From positions 1-64,000 of the forward strand of contig NZ_JALPRD010000019.1 of NCBI RefSeq assembly GCF_023197165.1: a stretch of DNA of 64,000 nucleotides. The letters run 5' to 3'. How positions within the stretch are numbered: the stretch's first letter is position 1; every line of letters begins with the position of its first letter. Under the pieces are notes generated by a model. That model made no database searches. It had not been told where the DNA came from and saw nothing but the letters and a program-made list of their open reading frames with translations. Positions 52,809 through 62,638 of the stretch are shown piece after piece. The stretch comes from Sphingopyxis sp. MSC1_008 (GTDB lineage Bacteria; Pseudomonadota; Alphaproteobacteria; Sphingomonadales; Sphingomonadaceae). Made by a program: the position numbers and the translations under genes.

Positions 52809-55454
52809 TCAGAATTTGGTGCGAATACCGAAGGATACCAGCCGGCCGAGCGTGCTGCCATTGGTATAGCCCGATGCACTATTCAGATACGGCGGGTCCT
52901 GGTCAAAGACATTGTCGACGTTCAGCGTCAGCAGCGTGTTCGCAAGCATATCGCCCAGATCATAGCTGAAGAAGAGATCGACGGTGTCGAAGGCCGCGAT
53001 GCGCGTCTGCGGCGGGAGGCCGATGATCGGGTAGCCGCTGCGGTGGTTGAGCGTCGCACGCGCGGTGAAATCGCCAACCGTCGCACCGAGCCCGGCGGTG
53101 AAGAAGAAGCGCCCGGTGCCGTTCTTGAGGTCGTCGTTGACCGGACCGCCCTGTACCACCTGCGTCTCGCGGTTGAGGAGGTAGCTGCCGGTGAAATTCG
53201 CATGGATCGAACCGAAACCCGTCGGGCGATTATAGGCGAGGTTGAAATCGATCCCGTCGACATTCACCGCGCCCAGGTTCGCGCGCTGCGCGAGGAACAG
53301 CACATAGGGCGAGCTGATCGCGAACAGGGTCGCAAGGTTCGGAACGCCATCGACGCGCAGGTTCCCCGCCGCCGCCTGCGCCTGCGCGAGCGTCGGATTG
53401 AGAATGAAGAAGTCCGCATAGGCGGGCGTCGTGAACAGCAAAGGCGAGGTGAAGGGCGGAACCGCGATCGCGTCCTTGAACTTCACATTGAAATAGGTTG
53501 CACTGGCGACGAAGCCCTCGATTGCTGCCGGCTTGAGATCGAAACCAAGCGACCAGGTATCAGCGGTCTCGGGCTTCAGATTGGCGTTGCCGCCGGCGAT
53601 CGCGATCGTCGGGCGCAGCGCGTCGAACGGCGAGCTGCCGGGTGCGCGGAAGGGACTGAACGGCAGCACCTGCACGCGCGCGTCGACCGAATTGCCGAGG
53701 TCGGCGAGGCTCGGCGCATGGAACGAAGTGCCGTAATTGCCGCGGATCGTCAGCGCCTCGAACGGCCGCCACGTCACGCCGATCTTGGGATTGGTCGTGC
53801 TGCCGACGTCGCTGTAATCGTCGTAACGGACCGATCCCGACAGCTCGAGGCTGTAGAAACCCGGAGTACGGTTATCGGCACCGAATATCGGGATCAGCAG
53901 TTCGCCGAACAGCGATTTGACGTTGCGCGCCGCATAAGCGTTCGATCCGGTGACCGCAGCTTCGGGGCCGCTGCCCGTGAACGAGCGGATATTCTCGTAA
54001 TGATATTCGCCGCCGACCGCGAGGCGGATGTCGCCGCCGGGCAAGCTGGTCAGCGGGCCGTCAAGCACGACGCGCCCTTCGGCGAGTTCCTGCGTCGCGT
54101 CGCCATAATTGACGAAATCGTCGATCGCCGCGAGCACCGCGGGCGACGTCGCCGCGAGATCATAGGGATTGAGCGCGGTCGCGGTCGTCGTGCCGGCAAG
54201 CGCGATCGTCGCAGCGGTCGAGTTGAACGACCGCTCGGTCGATTCATTCTCGCTGCGTCCAAAATTGGCCATCGTGCGCAGCTGCCAGCCGCCGCCGAGT
54301 TCGAAATCGAAGCTCGGCGTGATGCCATAGGAGGTGAAGCTCGACGGGCTGTCGTTGCTCGGCCCGAAAACATCATCGAACGCGAACGACACCGTATGCG
54401 CGAGTTCGGCGCCGATCGGACGGAAGAAGGGATTGGCGGCAGTGATCGTACCGCTGGCACTGCTCTGCGCGCTGCGGTGCAGCGTGTCGCGCTTCGACCA
54501 ATAGGCCGACAGCTTGAACGCGACCGAATCGCTGAGGTCCTGCGTCAACCCGGCGAAGACGCTGTGGCGTTCCTCGCGCGGATAGATCGCGGCATAATCG
54601 GTCTGGTCGCAGCGATTGACCCCCGGAGCCCGGCCCGGAAGCGCATAGGTCGTCGTGCCGACGGTGATGTTCCCGAGCGCGCAGGCGGTGCTGCGGAAAT
54701 CGCCACCGCCGCGATCGGTCTGATTGGCGGTCGCATAATCGCGGTCGAGCCCGATCAAATCGTCGTGCCACGCGTAGGAATAGGAAATATAGACCGAGCC
54801 CGAGCCCCAATCCTTGCCCGCGATGACGCTCGCGTCGATCGTCTGGTAATTTTTGGCAAAGCCATAGCGCGCGTTGACGCCGATGCCGTCATAGCGGTCG
54901 CGCGTGATGAAGTTGATCACGCCCCCGATCGCGTCCGAACCATAGATCGACGAGCCACCGTCGGGAATGACGTCGACCCGCTTGATCACGTCGGGCGGAA
55001 TAACCGAAGGATCGAAGCTCGTCTGCAAGATGCCCGCGCCGACCATCCGGTGACCGTCGACGAGCACGAGCGTCGTCGAGCCACCGCTCGCGCCGAGGTT
55101 GCGGATATTGGGGCGCACGATCGGATTGCCGAAATTGCCGAGCCCGGCCGGGATCGTGCCGAAATTGCCGACCTGCGGGATCGAGGCGAGCAGGTCGTTC
55201 GCCGACGCCGCGCCCGAGGCGATGACATCGGCCTCGCTGACCGCGACGACATTGGTGCCGACCGGCGCAACGCCGCGCAGCAATGTGCCGGTAACGACAA
55301 TGTCCGCATCGGTCGGCGCTCCGGAATCGGCATCCTGAGCATGTGCGCTCGTCGCGCCTAGCAGCGCTCCCGCGCACGCAAGTGCCGAAATACCCAGCCG
55401 CCACGCGTTCCGCCGCGCCGCAAAATCCAGACCCGCAGTCGTCATCGCCTTCAT
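52809..55454 (-). CDS. TonB-dependent receptor of the rhamnoside operon
   Basis: An 881-residue outer-membrane importer: signal peptide ending near SAHAQDAD, TonB-box region ADIVVTGTLLRG, plug motifs NIRNLGASGGSTTLVLVDG (partial) and GGSSIYGSDAIGGVINFITR, then a barrel ending GRLVSFGIRTKF. The ATG at 55454 follows GGGAGG. It is the first of eight same-strand genes and lies 13 nt upstream of the GH78 start. Because the partner enzymes act on acylated rhamnosides, it likely imports an oligo- or glyco-conjugate rather than iron. No SusD-like partner is present. Confidence 0.93.
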   Translation of the reverse strand: MKAMTTAGLDFAARRNAWRLGISALACAGALLGATSAHAQDADSGAPTDADIVVTGTLLRGVAPVGTNVVAVSEADVIASGAASANDLLASIPQVGNFGTIPAGLGNFGNPIVRPNIRNLGASGGSTTLVLVDGHRMVGAGILQTSFDPSVIPPDVIKRVDVIPDGGSSIYGSDAIGGVINFITRDRYDGIGVNARYGFAKNYQTIDASVIAGKDWGSGSVYISYSYAWHDDLIGLDRDYATANQTDRGGGDFRSTACALGNITVGTTTYALPGRAPGVNRCDQTDYAAIYPREERHSVFAGLTQDLSDSVAFKLSAYWSKRDTLHRSAQSSASGTITAANPFFRPIGAELAHTVSFAFDDVFGPSNDSPSSFTSYGITPSFDFELGGGWQLRTMANFGRSENESTERSFNSTAATIALAGTTTATALNPYDLAATSPAVLAAIDDFVNYGDATQELAEGRVVLDGPLTSLPGGDIRLAVGGEYHYENIRSFTGSGPEAAVTGSNAYAARNVKSLFGELLIPIFGADNRTPGFYSLELSGSVRYDDYSDVGSTTNPKIGVTWRPFEALTIRGNYGTSFHAPSLADLGNSVDARVQVLPFSPFRAPGSSPFDALRPTIAIAGGNANLKPETADTWSLGFDLKPAAIEGFVASATYFNVKFKDAIAVPPFTSPLLFTTPAYADFFILNPTLAQAQAAAGNLRVDGVPNLATLFAISSPYVLFLAQRANLGAVNVDGIDFNLAYNRPTGFGSIHANFTGSYLLNRETQVVQGGPVNDDLKNGTGRFFFTAGLGATVGDFTARATLNHRSGYPIIGLPPQTRIAAFDTVDLFFSYDLGDMLANTLLTLNVDNVFDQDPPYLNSASGYTNGSTLGRLVSFGIRTKF

Positions 55455-55593
55455 CGCATCCTCCCTGCACTCGCCCGCGCGAGTTGTCCCTTTTGACGGA
55501 GGCGCCTGTCCGGCCATCTTGTTCCTCCGATGCCACGCTTCGGTGAGCGTTTCTGCATCACTGCTCATTATTTGTCTTTATCAATCACGTCAA

Positions 55594-55604
55594 CGATCAA
55601 ATTC
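55594..55604 (-). promoter_or_regulatory. Candidate rhamnose-regulator site, receptor operon
   Basis: CGATCAAATTC, 140 nt upstream of the receptor start and 61 nt past the regulator gene, is shared exactly with the kinase promoter (60022-60032). It lies in an A/T-rich stretch with CGAT and TTCAAT elements spaced 10 bp apart, a form used by DeoR-family repressors. Confidence 0.45.
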
Positions 55605-55664
55605 AATCATTCAGACCCGAACAGCACGGCGCGCTGCGGTTTTGGTTCGAAAGCTCTGGGAAAT

Positions 55665-56450
55665 TCAGGCGATGATGACGCGGATATCGGCGGCTTCCAT
55701 CATCGCGACATGGTGCGGTTCGATTCCGGAGTCGGTGACGACGACGTCGATCTCGTCGAGCGAACAGACGACATTGCCCGAGGGACCCGAGAATTTGGAG
55801 CTGTCGACGAGCACGATGATCTCGTCGGCACGCTCGATCAGGCGGCGCTCGGCGGCGACGAGGATCACATCGGCCTGCATCAGCCCCGCGGGGCCCATCG
55901 ACGCCGCGCCCATGAACAGCTTCGGCGCGTGAAAGCGCGGCATGCCGTCGTCGCCAGCGGCGGACAGGACGATATTCTGTTCGCGAAACACCTGCCCAGA
56001 CGGCACCAAGATGCGCGTCGTCGGCTGCGGCAGCAGCGCGCTGACGATATGGAGCGAGTTGGTCAGGACCTGCAGGCTCAGCCCGTCGAGGTGCGGACAC
56101 ATCTGCAGCGTCGTCGAACCGCCGTCGATCATCACGCCCTCGCCCGGAATACAAAGCCCCGCCGCCGCGCGCCCGATCGCTTCCTTCGCGGCGCGATTGC
56201 GGCCGATATTTTCGTGAAAGGGGATGCCCGACAGGCCGTCTTCGGACGCGGTTGGCGTACCGCTTCCCCCGCCGACGCGCTTCGCCCCGCCGCGCACGCG
56301 CGTGATGACACCGGCTTCTTCGAGCCGGTCGAGATCGCGGCGAATGGTGGCGGGCGACGCAGCAACGCGGCTTTCGAGGTCGCGGAACGAGACGAACCCG
56401 CTTTCGCCCAAGCTGTCGAGGATCATTTTTTCGCGTTCGGCTGCGTGCAT
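55665..56450 (-). CDS. DeoR/GlpR-family transcriptional regulator of the rhamnose locus
   Basis: A 261-residue repressor-type protein. The N-terminal winged helix spans about 5-58 (SFRDLESRVAASPATIRRDL), followed by a DeoR C-terminal sugar-phosphate-sensing domain with MIDGGSTTLQM and VDSSKFSGPSG. Such proteins commonly respond to a phosphorylated sugar; here rhamnulose 1-phosphate is a plausible effector. It lies between the receptor operon and the isomerase gene on the same strand. Direct repeats fitting its family occur at two promoters in the locus. Confidence 0.92.
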   Translation of the reverse strand: MHAAEREKMILDSLGESGFVSFRDLESRVAASPATIRRDLDRLEEAGVITRVRGGAKRVGGGSGTPTASEDGLSGIPFHENIGRNRAAKEAIGRAAAGLCIPGEGVMIDGGSTTLQMCPHLDGLSLQVLTNSLHIVSALLPQPTTRILVPSGQVFREQNIVLSAAGDDGMPRFHAPKLFMGAASMGPAGLMQADVILVAAERRLIERADEIIVLVDSSKFSGPSGNVVCSLDEIDVVVTDSGIEPHHVAMMEAADIRVIIA

Positions 56451-56510
56451 TTCGGTCCCTGTCTGATTGCGCCTATTTGACCGGAGCTGCGCCGAGTTGC
56501 AATCGAATGA

Positions 56511-57806
56511 TTAGACGATCCCCGCCGCCGCCCCGGCCGCGCGCCGCTCCTGCGCCTTGCGATCCCGCCAACCGCTCGCGCGATAGGCCGCAATCGCATC
56601 GATCGCCCCGCCCGCTTCGGCGCGCGCCGCCGCGAGGATCGGGGTGACGTCGGTGCGGTACGCGGTGCGCAGCGCCTGGAACGCCATCATCGTGTCGTTC
56701 GCCTCTTGCGCGGCGAGCAGCGCCTCGCGGTCGACGAGCAGCGCCTTGGCATAGGCCGCAACGATCGCCTCGGCCGACGACAACATGCTCTCGATCGGGT
56801 CGGTCACGTTGTGCGACTGGTCGATCATATAAGCGGGGCGGAAATCGCCGCGCGGGTTCATCTCGGCCTCGATCAGTTCGTTGAAGACGAGGAAGAGCTG
56901 GTGCGGGTTGATCGATCCGCTGTCGAGATCGTCGTCGCCATATTTGCTGTCGTTGAAGTGGAAACCGCCGAGCTTTCCGAAGCGGTGCAGCCGCGCGACA
57001 ATCTGTTCGATGTTCACATTCGGCGCATGATGGCCAAGGTCGACGAGGCATTTCGCCTTGTCGCCGAGCTCCTGCGCAACGAGAATCGAACTGCCCCAGT
57101 CCGAAATGACGGTCGAGTAGAAGGCGGGTTCGAACATCTTGTGCTCGATCAGCATGCGCCAGTCGGCGGGCAGCGCGGCATAGACCTGCGCAGTCGCATC
57201 GAGATAGCGGTCGAGCGAACGCCCCAGATCCTGCTGCCCCGGAAAATTGGTGCCATCGCCGACCCATACCGTCAGGTCGGTGACACCGAGTTGCCGGCCG
57301 ATCTCGATACATTCGATGTTATGCGCGACCGCCTGCTCGCGCACGTCGGCGCGGGTCGAGGAGAGCGAACCGGTGGCATAGCTCACCGCCTGTCCCGACT
57401 GGTCCTGGAAGGTGTTGCTGTTCACCGCGTCGAAGCCGAGCCCGAGCGCCGCGGCTTCCTCGCGGAGCGCCCGATAGTCGCTGACCTTGTCCCATGGGAA
57501 GTGCGGGCTGACGCGCGGGGTCGCGCGGCCGAGTTGCTGGATGACCGCACAATCCTCGAGCTTCTCGTGGATGTTGGTCGGTTCGCCCGCGATTGGGAAT
57601 TTGGCGAACCGCGTGCCGCCGCGCCCCGCGCCCCAGCTCGGCACCGCGACCGAGAAGCCCGCGACCTTCGCTTTGACGCCATCGATGTCGATCCCGCGCC
57701 GGCCAAGCTGGCGGCCGAGGCTGCCATAATCATCGTCGAGCGCGTCGGTCAGACCGGCGTTCAGCCGCTCGATATCATCCTGTGCGAGCGGCAGGTCGCC
57801 AGCCAT
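56511..57806 (-). CDS. rhaI: L-rhamnose isomerase, RhaI type
   Basis: A 431-residue TIM-barrel isomerase converting L-rhamnose to L-rhamnulose in the cytoplasm. It belongs to the RhaI class found in pseudomonads and rhizobia, not the enteric RhaA. Metal and substrate residues are visible in MLIEHKMFEP, CLVDLGHHAPNVN and GGFHFNDSKYGDDD. Full length for the class. The gene lies 22 nt downstream of the fused aldolase gene and is probably cotranscribed from the promoter near 59.95 kb. Confidence 0.94.
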   Translation of the reverse strand: MAGDLPLAQDDIERLNAGLTDALDDDYGSLGRQLGRRGIDIDGVKAKVAGFSVAVPSWGAGRGGTRFAKFPIAGEPTNIHEKLEDCAVIQQLGRATPRVSPHFPWDKVSDYRALREEAAALGLGFDAVNSNTFQDQSGQAVSYATGSLSSTRADVREQAVAHNIECIEIGRQLGVTDLTVWVGDGTNFPGQQDLGRSLDRYLDATAQVYAALPADWRMLIEHKMFEPAFYSTVISDWGSSILVAQELGDKAKCLVDLGHHAPNVNIEQIVARLHRFGKLGGFHFNDSKYGDDDLDSGSINPHQLFLVFNELIEAEMNPRGDFRPAYMIDQSHNVTDPIESMLSSAEAIVAAYAKALLVDREALLAAQEANDTMMAFQALRTAYRTDVTPILAAARAEAGGAIDAIAAYRASGWRDRKAQERRAAGAAAGIV

Positions 57807-57828
57807 AAATCTCTCCTGATTCTGTATC

Positions 57829-59943
57829 TTATCGCGTAAACGCCTGCGCGTTGCCCGCGTCGACGTTGATCATGTTGCCCGTTGACTTTGCCGACATATC
57901 GCAGCTGAGGAAATAGACCGCTTCGGCGACATCCTCGGGCAGCACGTCACGCTTCAGCATCGAGCGGTTGCGATAATGTTCCTCGAGCTCGCTGCCCGAA
58001 TCGATGCCATGCGCGCCCGCGCGTTCGCGGCGCCAGTCGCCGTCCCAGATGCGCGACCCCTTGATCACCGCGTCGGGATTGACCGTGTTGACGCGGATGC
58101 CGAACGGCGCGCCTTCGAGCGCGAGGCAGCGCGCGAGGTGCAGCGCCGCGGCCTTAGCCGAGGCATAAGCCGACGCATTGGTCGCGGCCGCAATGCCGTT
58201 CTTCGACCCGATGAAGACGATCGACCCGCTACCTTGCGCCTTCATCAGCGGGAAGGCCGCGCGTGCGGTGAGGAAATAGCCCTGCGCGAGCACGTCATAA
58301 TTGCGCTGCCACAGCTCGAGCGTGGTGTCTTCGATCGGCGCCGACGAGGCAATACCGGCGTTGGCGACAAGAATATCGAGCCCACCAAATTCGCGCGCGC
58401 ACGCCGCAAAAGCCGCTGCAACCTGCGCCTCGTCGGTGACATCGCATACCGCCGAGCGGATGCGGTCGCGCCCGAAGCGGCCTTCGAGTTCGTCCGCCGC
58501 CTTCGCCAGCGCATCGGCGTCGCGATCGACGAGCAGAACGCACGCATCGTCGGCGGCAAGGCGCTCGGCGGTCGCGGCGCCGATTCCGCCCGCGCCGCCG
58601 GTAACGAGCGCGATGCGGCCCGCGAGCGGCTTGGATTTCGGCATGCGCTGGAGCTTCGCTTCCTCAAGCAGCCAATATTCGATGTCGAACGCTTCCTGTT
58701 CGTCGAGCCCGACATAGGTGCCGATCGCCTCGGCGCCGCGCATCACATTGATCGCATTGGCGTAGAATTCGCCCGCAAGCCGCGCAGTGGTCTTGTCGCC
58801 GGCAAAGGTCATGCGGCCCACGCCCGGGACGAGCACGACCACAGGATTGGGATCGCGCATCGCGGGCGAATTGGGACGTGCGCAGCGCTGGTAATACGCG
58901 GCATAGTCGGCGCGATATGCCTCGATCCGTTCGGCGAGATAAGCGTCGTCGTCGATCCGCGCCGGGTCGAGCACGAGCGGCGCGATCTTGGTGCGCAGGA
59001 AATGGTCGGGGCACGAGGTGCCGATCGCGGCGAGCTTCGCGAAATCGCGGCTGCCGGTGAACTCGAGCGTTTCGGCATCGTCGGCGAAATGCCCGACGCG
59101 GCGCCCGCCCATCAGCCCGCGCAGCAGGGGCATCAGCTTCGCCGCGGCGGATGCGCGGTCGACAGCCGGACGCGGCGCGACGATTTCGCCACCGAACGCC
59201 GGCGCACCGGCGAGCTTCGCGTTCAGATAATTCGCCGCATCGGTGATCAACGCGATCGTATTGTCATAGCAGGCCTTGGCGCTGTCGCCCCAGCAGATGA
59301 TGCCATGCCCCGCGAGCATCACGCCGCGGAGGCCCGGGTGACCAGCGACATAATCGCGCAGCTTGAGCCCGAGATAGAACCCCGGGCGCTGCCATGGCAG
59401 CCAGCCTACCGCGCCGCCCCAGATCGCCTGCGTCGCGGCCTCGCCTTCGCTTGATGCGGCCAGCGCGATGATCGCGTCGGGATGGACATGATCGATATGC
59501 ATAAACGGCAGATAGCTATGGAGCGGGGTGTCGATCGACGCCGCGCGCGGGTTGAGCGCGAAGGTGCAGTGCGGCAGATAGCCGACCATCTCGTCTTCAT
59601 GGTCGAGCCCGCGATAGAGTTTTTCGAGGCCGAGCAATTTGTCCTGGTAGAGCGTCGAAAACCCGTCGAGCTTCATCGAGCCGATGTCGCCTCCGGATCC
59701 TTTCACCCACAGGACCGGCACGGTTTCGCCCGACAGCGGATCGCGCGCATCGAGCTTCGCCGACGTGTTGCCGCCGCCGAAATTGGTGACGGTGAGGTCG
59801 GAACCGAGACGGTTCGAGCGATAGAGGAGCAGATCTTCGGGCGACTTGCCCACCGCCTCTTCATCCGACCAACGATTCGCCGGGATGGCGAAAAGCAGCG
59901 CGGCGGCGCGGGATTCAGGCGTGGCATTCAGAAGATCGGGCAT
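57829..59943 (-). CDS. rhaD: Bifunctional rhamnulose-1-phosphate aldolase / short-chain dehydrogenase
   Basis: A 704-residue fusion. The N-terminal class II aldolase part (1 to about 425) has metal-binding histidines in HIDHVHPDA and GHGIICWGD. The C-terminal SDR (about 435-704) has the Rossmann loop VTGGAGGIGAAT and the catalytic tyrosine-lysine in YASAKAAAL. Expected reactions are cleavage of L-rhamnulose 1-phosphate to DHAP and L-lactaldehyde, and oxidation of lactaldehyde to lactate, as known for this fusion. Divergent from the kinase across 115 nt carrying TTCGAT repeats. Confidence 0.95.
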   Translation of the reverse strand: MPDLLNATPESRAAALLFAIPANRWSDEEAVGKSPEDLLLYRSNRLGSDLTVTNFGGGNTSAKLDARDPLSGETVPVLWVKGSGGDIGSMKLDGFSTLYQDKLLGLEKLYRGLDHEDEMVGYLPHCTFALNPRAASIDTPLHSYLPFMHIDHVHPDAIIALAASSEGEAATQAIWGGAVGWLPWQRPGFYLGLKLRDYVAGHPGLRGVMLAGHGIICWGDSAKACYDNTIALITDAANYLNAKLAGAPAFGGEIVAPRPAVDRASAAAKLMPLLRGLMGGRRVGHFADDAETLEFTGSRDFAKLAAIGTSCPDHFLRTKIAPLVLDPARIDDDAYLAERIEAYRADYAAYYQRCARPNSPAMRDPNPVVVLVPGVGRMTFAGDKTTARLAGEFYANAINVMRGAEAIGTYVGLDEQEAFDIEYWLLEEAKLQRMPKSKPLAGRIALVTGGAGGIGAATAERLAADDACVLLVDRDADALAKAADELEGRFGRDRIRSAVCDVTDEAQVAAAFAACAREFGGLDILVANAGIASSAPIEDTTLELWQRNYDVLAQGYFLTARAAFPLMKAQGSGSIVFIGSKNGIAAATNASAYASAKAAALHLARCLALEGAPFGIRVNTVNPDAVIKGSRIWDGDWRRERAGAHGIDSGSELEEHYRNRSMLKRDVLPEDVAEAVYFLSCDMSAKSTGNMINVDAGNAQAFTR

Positions 59944-60009
59944 GAAGGAAACTCGTTGTTTCGACTATGCGAGGATATGTATCGAAATCGCTGGCGCTCT
60001 GCAATCAGT

Positions 60010-60035
60010 TTCGATAAAGTTCGATCAAATTCGGT
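60010..60035 (+). promoter_or_regulatory. Phased TTCGAT repeats in the divergent rhamnose promoter
   Basis: Three direct repeats, TTCGAT, TTCGAT and TTCGGT, start at 60010, 60020 and 60030, one helical turn apart and just upstream of the kinase ribosome site (60051). A further TTTCGAT on the other strand lies at 59981-59987, facing the aldolase gene. DeoR-family regulators bind such phased TTCG-type repeats. The 11-mer CGATCAAATTC inside is shared with the receptor promoter region. Confidence 0.55.
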
Positions 60036-60058
60036 CGCAACGAAGCAAAGGGAGAGGG

Positions 60059-61477
60059 ATGAAGGGTCGCGCAACCATAGTCTTTGATAGCGGAAAAACC
60101 TTGGCAAAGCTGAGCCTTTGGTCCGCCGATGGCGCGATGATCGAACGCCGCGTCCGCGCCAATACGCGCGTCACAACGGGCACCTATGTCGCGCTCGACG
60201 CCGCGGGGATCGAAGCGTGGGCCGCCGAGGTGCTGCGCGATTTTGCCAAGCTCGCAGATGTCGGCGCGATCATCCCCGTCGGGCACGGCGCCGCGGCGGC
60301 GATCATCCGCGGCGACCGCCTTGTCTGCCCGCCGGTCGACTATGAAGATGCGATGCCCGAGAGCCTGCGCGCGCGCTACGAAGCCGAGCGCGACGCCTTT
60401 TCGGACACCGGTTCGCCCTGCCTGCCCGATGGCCTGAACCTCGGCGCACAGATCTTCCGGCTCGAGGCGCTCGATCCCGACCTTGCGCGCGGAACGCAGA
60501 TCCTGCCGTGGGCGCAATATTGGAGCTGGTTGCTCAGCGGCGTTGCGGCGTCGGAAGTGACGAGCTTTGGCTGCCACACCGATCTCTGGAACCCGCTGAC
60601 CGGCACGGCTTCGGCGCTTGCCGAACGCCGCGGATGGGCCGCGCGGCTCGCGCCGCTTCGCCGCGCCGGCGATGTGCTCGGCACGCTGACACCTGCATGG
60701 GTCCAGCGCACCGGCCTTCCCGCCGATACCGAAGTCCATTGCGGGCTGCACGATTCGAACGCCGCGCTGCTTGCGGCACGCGGCTTTGCCGAAATCGCAA
60801 ACGAGGAATCGACGGTGCTGTCGACGGGTACATGGTTCGTCGCGATGCGTTCGCCCAAGGACGCCGCGTCGATCGATACGAGCCGCCTCGATGAGGCGCG
60901 CGACTGCCTGATCAACGTCGACGCCTATGGCAAGCCGATCCCGTCGGCGCGCTTCATGGGCGGGCGCGAGGTCGAGACGCTGATCGGGCTCGACACGCGG
61001 CAGATCGATATTGCGGCCGACCAGCCTGCACTGCTCGCAGCGCTCCCGGATGTGCTGGCAAGCGGCGCGATGGTGCTGCCGACCTTCGCTCCGGGCTTCG
61101 GCCCCTTCGCGCACGGACGCGGGCGATGGATCGCGAGGCCCGACGATCATGCCGCACGCCGCGCCGCGGTATCGCTCTACGCCGCGCTGGTCACCGATGC
61201 GTCGCTGGGCCTTATCGGCACGCGCGAACGGCTGCTGATCGAAGGACGCTTTGCCGAGGGTCAGGTTTTCGTACGCGCACTCGCCGCGCTGCGCCCCGAC
61301 CTTCGCGTCTATGTCGGCAAGGCGCATAATGATGTGTCCTATGGCGCGCTGCGCCTGCTCGACGCCGCCTTGCCCCCCGCCGAACCGCTCGAACTGGTGG
61401 CGCCGCTCGACGTCGATCTTACTCCCTATCGCGACCGCTGGCGGCGCGAAGCCGAACGGGTGGAAGAAACCGCGTGA
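60059..61477 (+). CDS. FGGY-family carbohydrate kinase, probable L-rhamnulokinase
   Basis: A 472-residue sugar kinase of the FGGY family. The N-terminal ATP-binding strand is [27 protein letters not shown] and [13 protein letters not shown] are the phosphate/adenosine motifs of the second half. It differs from enteric RhaB and resembles the kinases found with RhaI-type clusters in Alphaproteobacteria. Gene context (isomerase and aldolase opposite, RhaT downstream) makes rhamnulose the likely substrate; fuculose is the alternative. GGAGAGGG precedes ATG 60059. Its stop overlaps the lldD-like start in GTGA. Confidence 0.88.
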   Translation: MKGRATIVFDSGKTLAKLSLWSADGAMIERRVRANTRVTTGTYVALDAAGIEAWAAEVLRDFAKLADVGAIIPVGHGAAAAIIRGDRLVCPPVDYEDAMPESLRARYEAERDAFSDTGSPCLPDGLNLGAQIFRLEALDPDLARGTQILPWAQYWSWLLSGVAASEVTSFGCHTDLWNPLTGTASALAERRGWAARLAPLRRAGDVLGTLTPAWVQRTGLPADTEVHCGLHDSNAALLAARGFAEIANEESTVLSTGTWFVAMRSPKDAASIDTSRLDEARDCLINVDAYGKPIPSARFMGGREVETLIGLDTRQIDIAADQPALLAALPDVLASGAMVLPTFAPGFGPFAHGRGRWIARPDDHAARRAAVSLYAALVTDASLGLIGTRERLLIEGRFAEGQVFVRALAALRPDLRVYVGKAHNDVSYGALRLLDAALPPAEPLELVAPLDVDLTPYRDRWRREAERVEETA

Positions 61478-62616
61478 GACCTGCATCGATCGGCGATTAT
61501 CGCGAAGCCGCACGGCGACGCCTGCCGCATTTCCTCTTCGAATATTTCGACGGCGGCTCCTATGCCGAGCGTACGCTACGCGCGAATATCGAGGATCTGC
61601 AGGATATTGCGCTGCGCCAGCGGGTGATGAACGACGTTTCGGCGATCGACCTGTCGACGACGCTCTTCGGCCAGCCAATGTCGATGCCCGTCGCGCTCGG
61701 CCCGATCGGGCTCGCCGGCATGGCGGCGCGGCGCGGCGAAGTGCAGGCGGCGCGCGGGGCGGCAGCGAAGGGCGTGCCGTTCACGCTATCGACCGTGTCG
61801 GCCTGCTCGCTCGCCGAGGTCGCGCGGAACTCGCCGGCGCCCTTCTGGTTCCAGGTCTATATGGTGCGCGACCGCGGCTTCATGCGGTCGCTGCTCGACG
61901 AGGCGAGCGCGGCGCGCTGCCCGGTGCTGGTGTTCACCGTCGACATGCCGCTGCCCGGCGCGCGCTATCGCGACGTCCGCTCGGGGCTGTCAGGCGCGGC
62001 GAACTTGCGCGGACAAGTGCGACGCGTCGGCCAGGCGATGACGCGTCCCGGCTGGGCATGGGATGTCGGCATCCACGGCCGCCCGCACCAGCTCGGCAAT
62101 GTCGCGCCTTTGCTCGGTCCGAAATCGGGGCTCGAGGATTTCCTCGGTTGGATGAAGGACAATTTCGATCCAAGCGTGACCTGGGCCGACCTCGATTTCG
62201 TGCGTGCGCACTGGAAGGGTCCGATCATCGTCAAGGGGATTTTGGACGCCGACGACGCGCGCCGCGCTGCAAAGGCCGGCGTCGACGGGATCATCGTGTC
62301 GAACCATGGCGGGCGCCAGCTCGACGGGGTGCCCTCGGTCGCGCGTGCGCTGCCCGCGATCGCCCATGCGGTGGGCGACCGGCTGACCGTGCTGGCCGAC
62401 GGCGGGGTGCGATCGGGGCTCGACGTCGTGCGGATGCTCGCGCTCGGCGCAAAGGGCGTACTGCTCGGCCGCGCTTGGGCGTTTGCGCTGGCTACGGACG
62501 GCGAACGCGGCGTGCGGCATGTGCTCGATCTGATCGAAGCCGAAATGCGCGTCGCGATGGCGCTTACCGGGGTGACCGGGGTGGACGGGATCGGGCCGGA
62601 GATACTAGCCGCCTGA
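61474..62616 (+). CDS. lldD: FMN-dependent L-lactate dehydrogenase-like alpha-hydroxyacid dehydrogenase
   Basis: A 380-residue membrane-associated flavoprotein expected to oxidise L-lactate to pyruvate, passing electrons to quinone. Conserved parts are the N-terminal [22 protein letters not shown], and the active-site [12 protein letters not shown] with the catalytic histidine. FMN phosphate binding lies in [12 protein letters not shown]. Starts with GTG overlapping the kinase stop. In this locus it plausibly consumes lactate from the lactaldehyde branch of rhamnose breakdown. Confidence 0.92.
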   Translation: MRPASIGDYREAARRRLPHFLFEYFDGGSYAERTLRANIEDLQDIALRQRVMNDVSAIDLSTTLFGQPMSMPVALGPIGLAGMAARRGEVQAARGAAAKGVPFTLSTVSACSLAEVARNSPAPFWFQVYMVRDRGFMRSLLDEASAARCPVLVFTVDMPLPGARYRDVRSGLSGAANLRGQVRRVGQAMTRPGWAWDVGIHGRPHQLGNVAPLLGPKSGLEDFLGWMKDNFDPSVTWADLDFVRAHWKGPIIVKGILDADDARRAAKAGVDGIIVSNHGGRQLDGVPSVARALPAIAHAVGDRLTVLADGGVRSGLDVVRMLALGAKGVLLGRAWAFALATDGERGVRHVLDLIEAEMRVAMALTGVTGVDGIGPEILAA

Positions 62617-62638
62617 CGAGGACGAGGGGAGAAAAAGG

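Noticed and set aside
49511..55361. Two long plus-strand open frames of about 1000 codons each
   Set aside because: They are antisense to the GH78 and TonB receptor genes, which have complete domains, signal peptides and ribosome sites.
41087..55454. Locus read as a pectin (rhamnogalacturonan) utilisation locus
   Set aside because: No polysaccharide lyase, GH28, GH105, pectin methylesterase or SusD-like protein. The esterase and CoA-ligase content points to acylated small glycosides or lipids.
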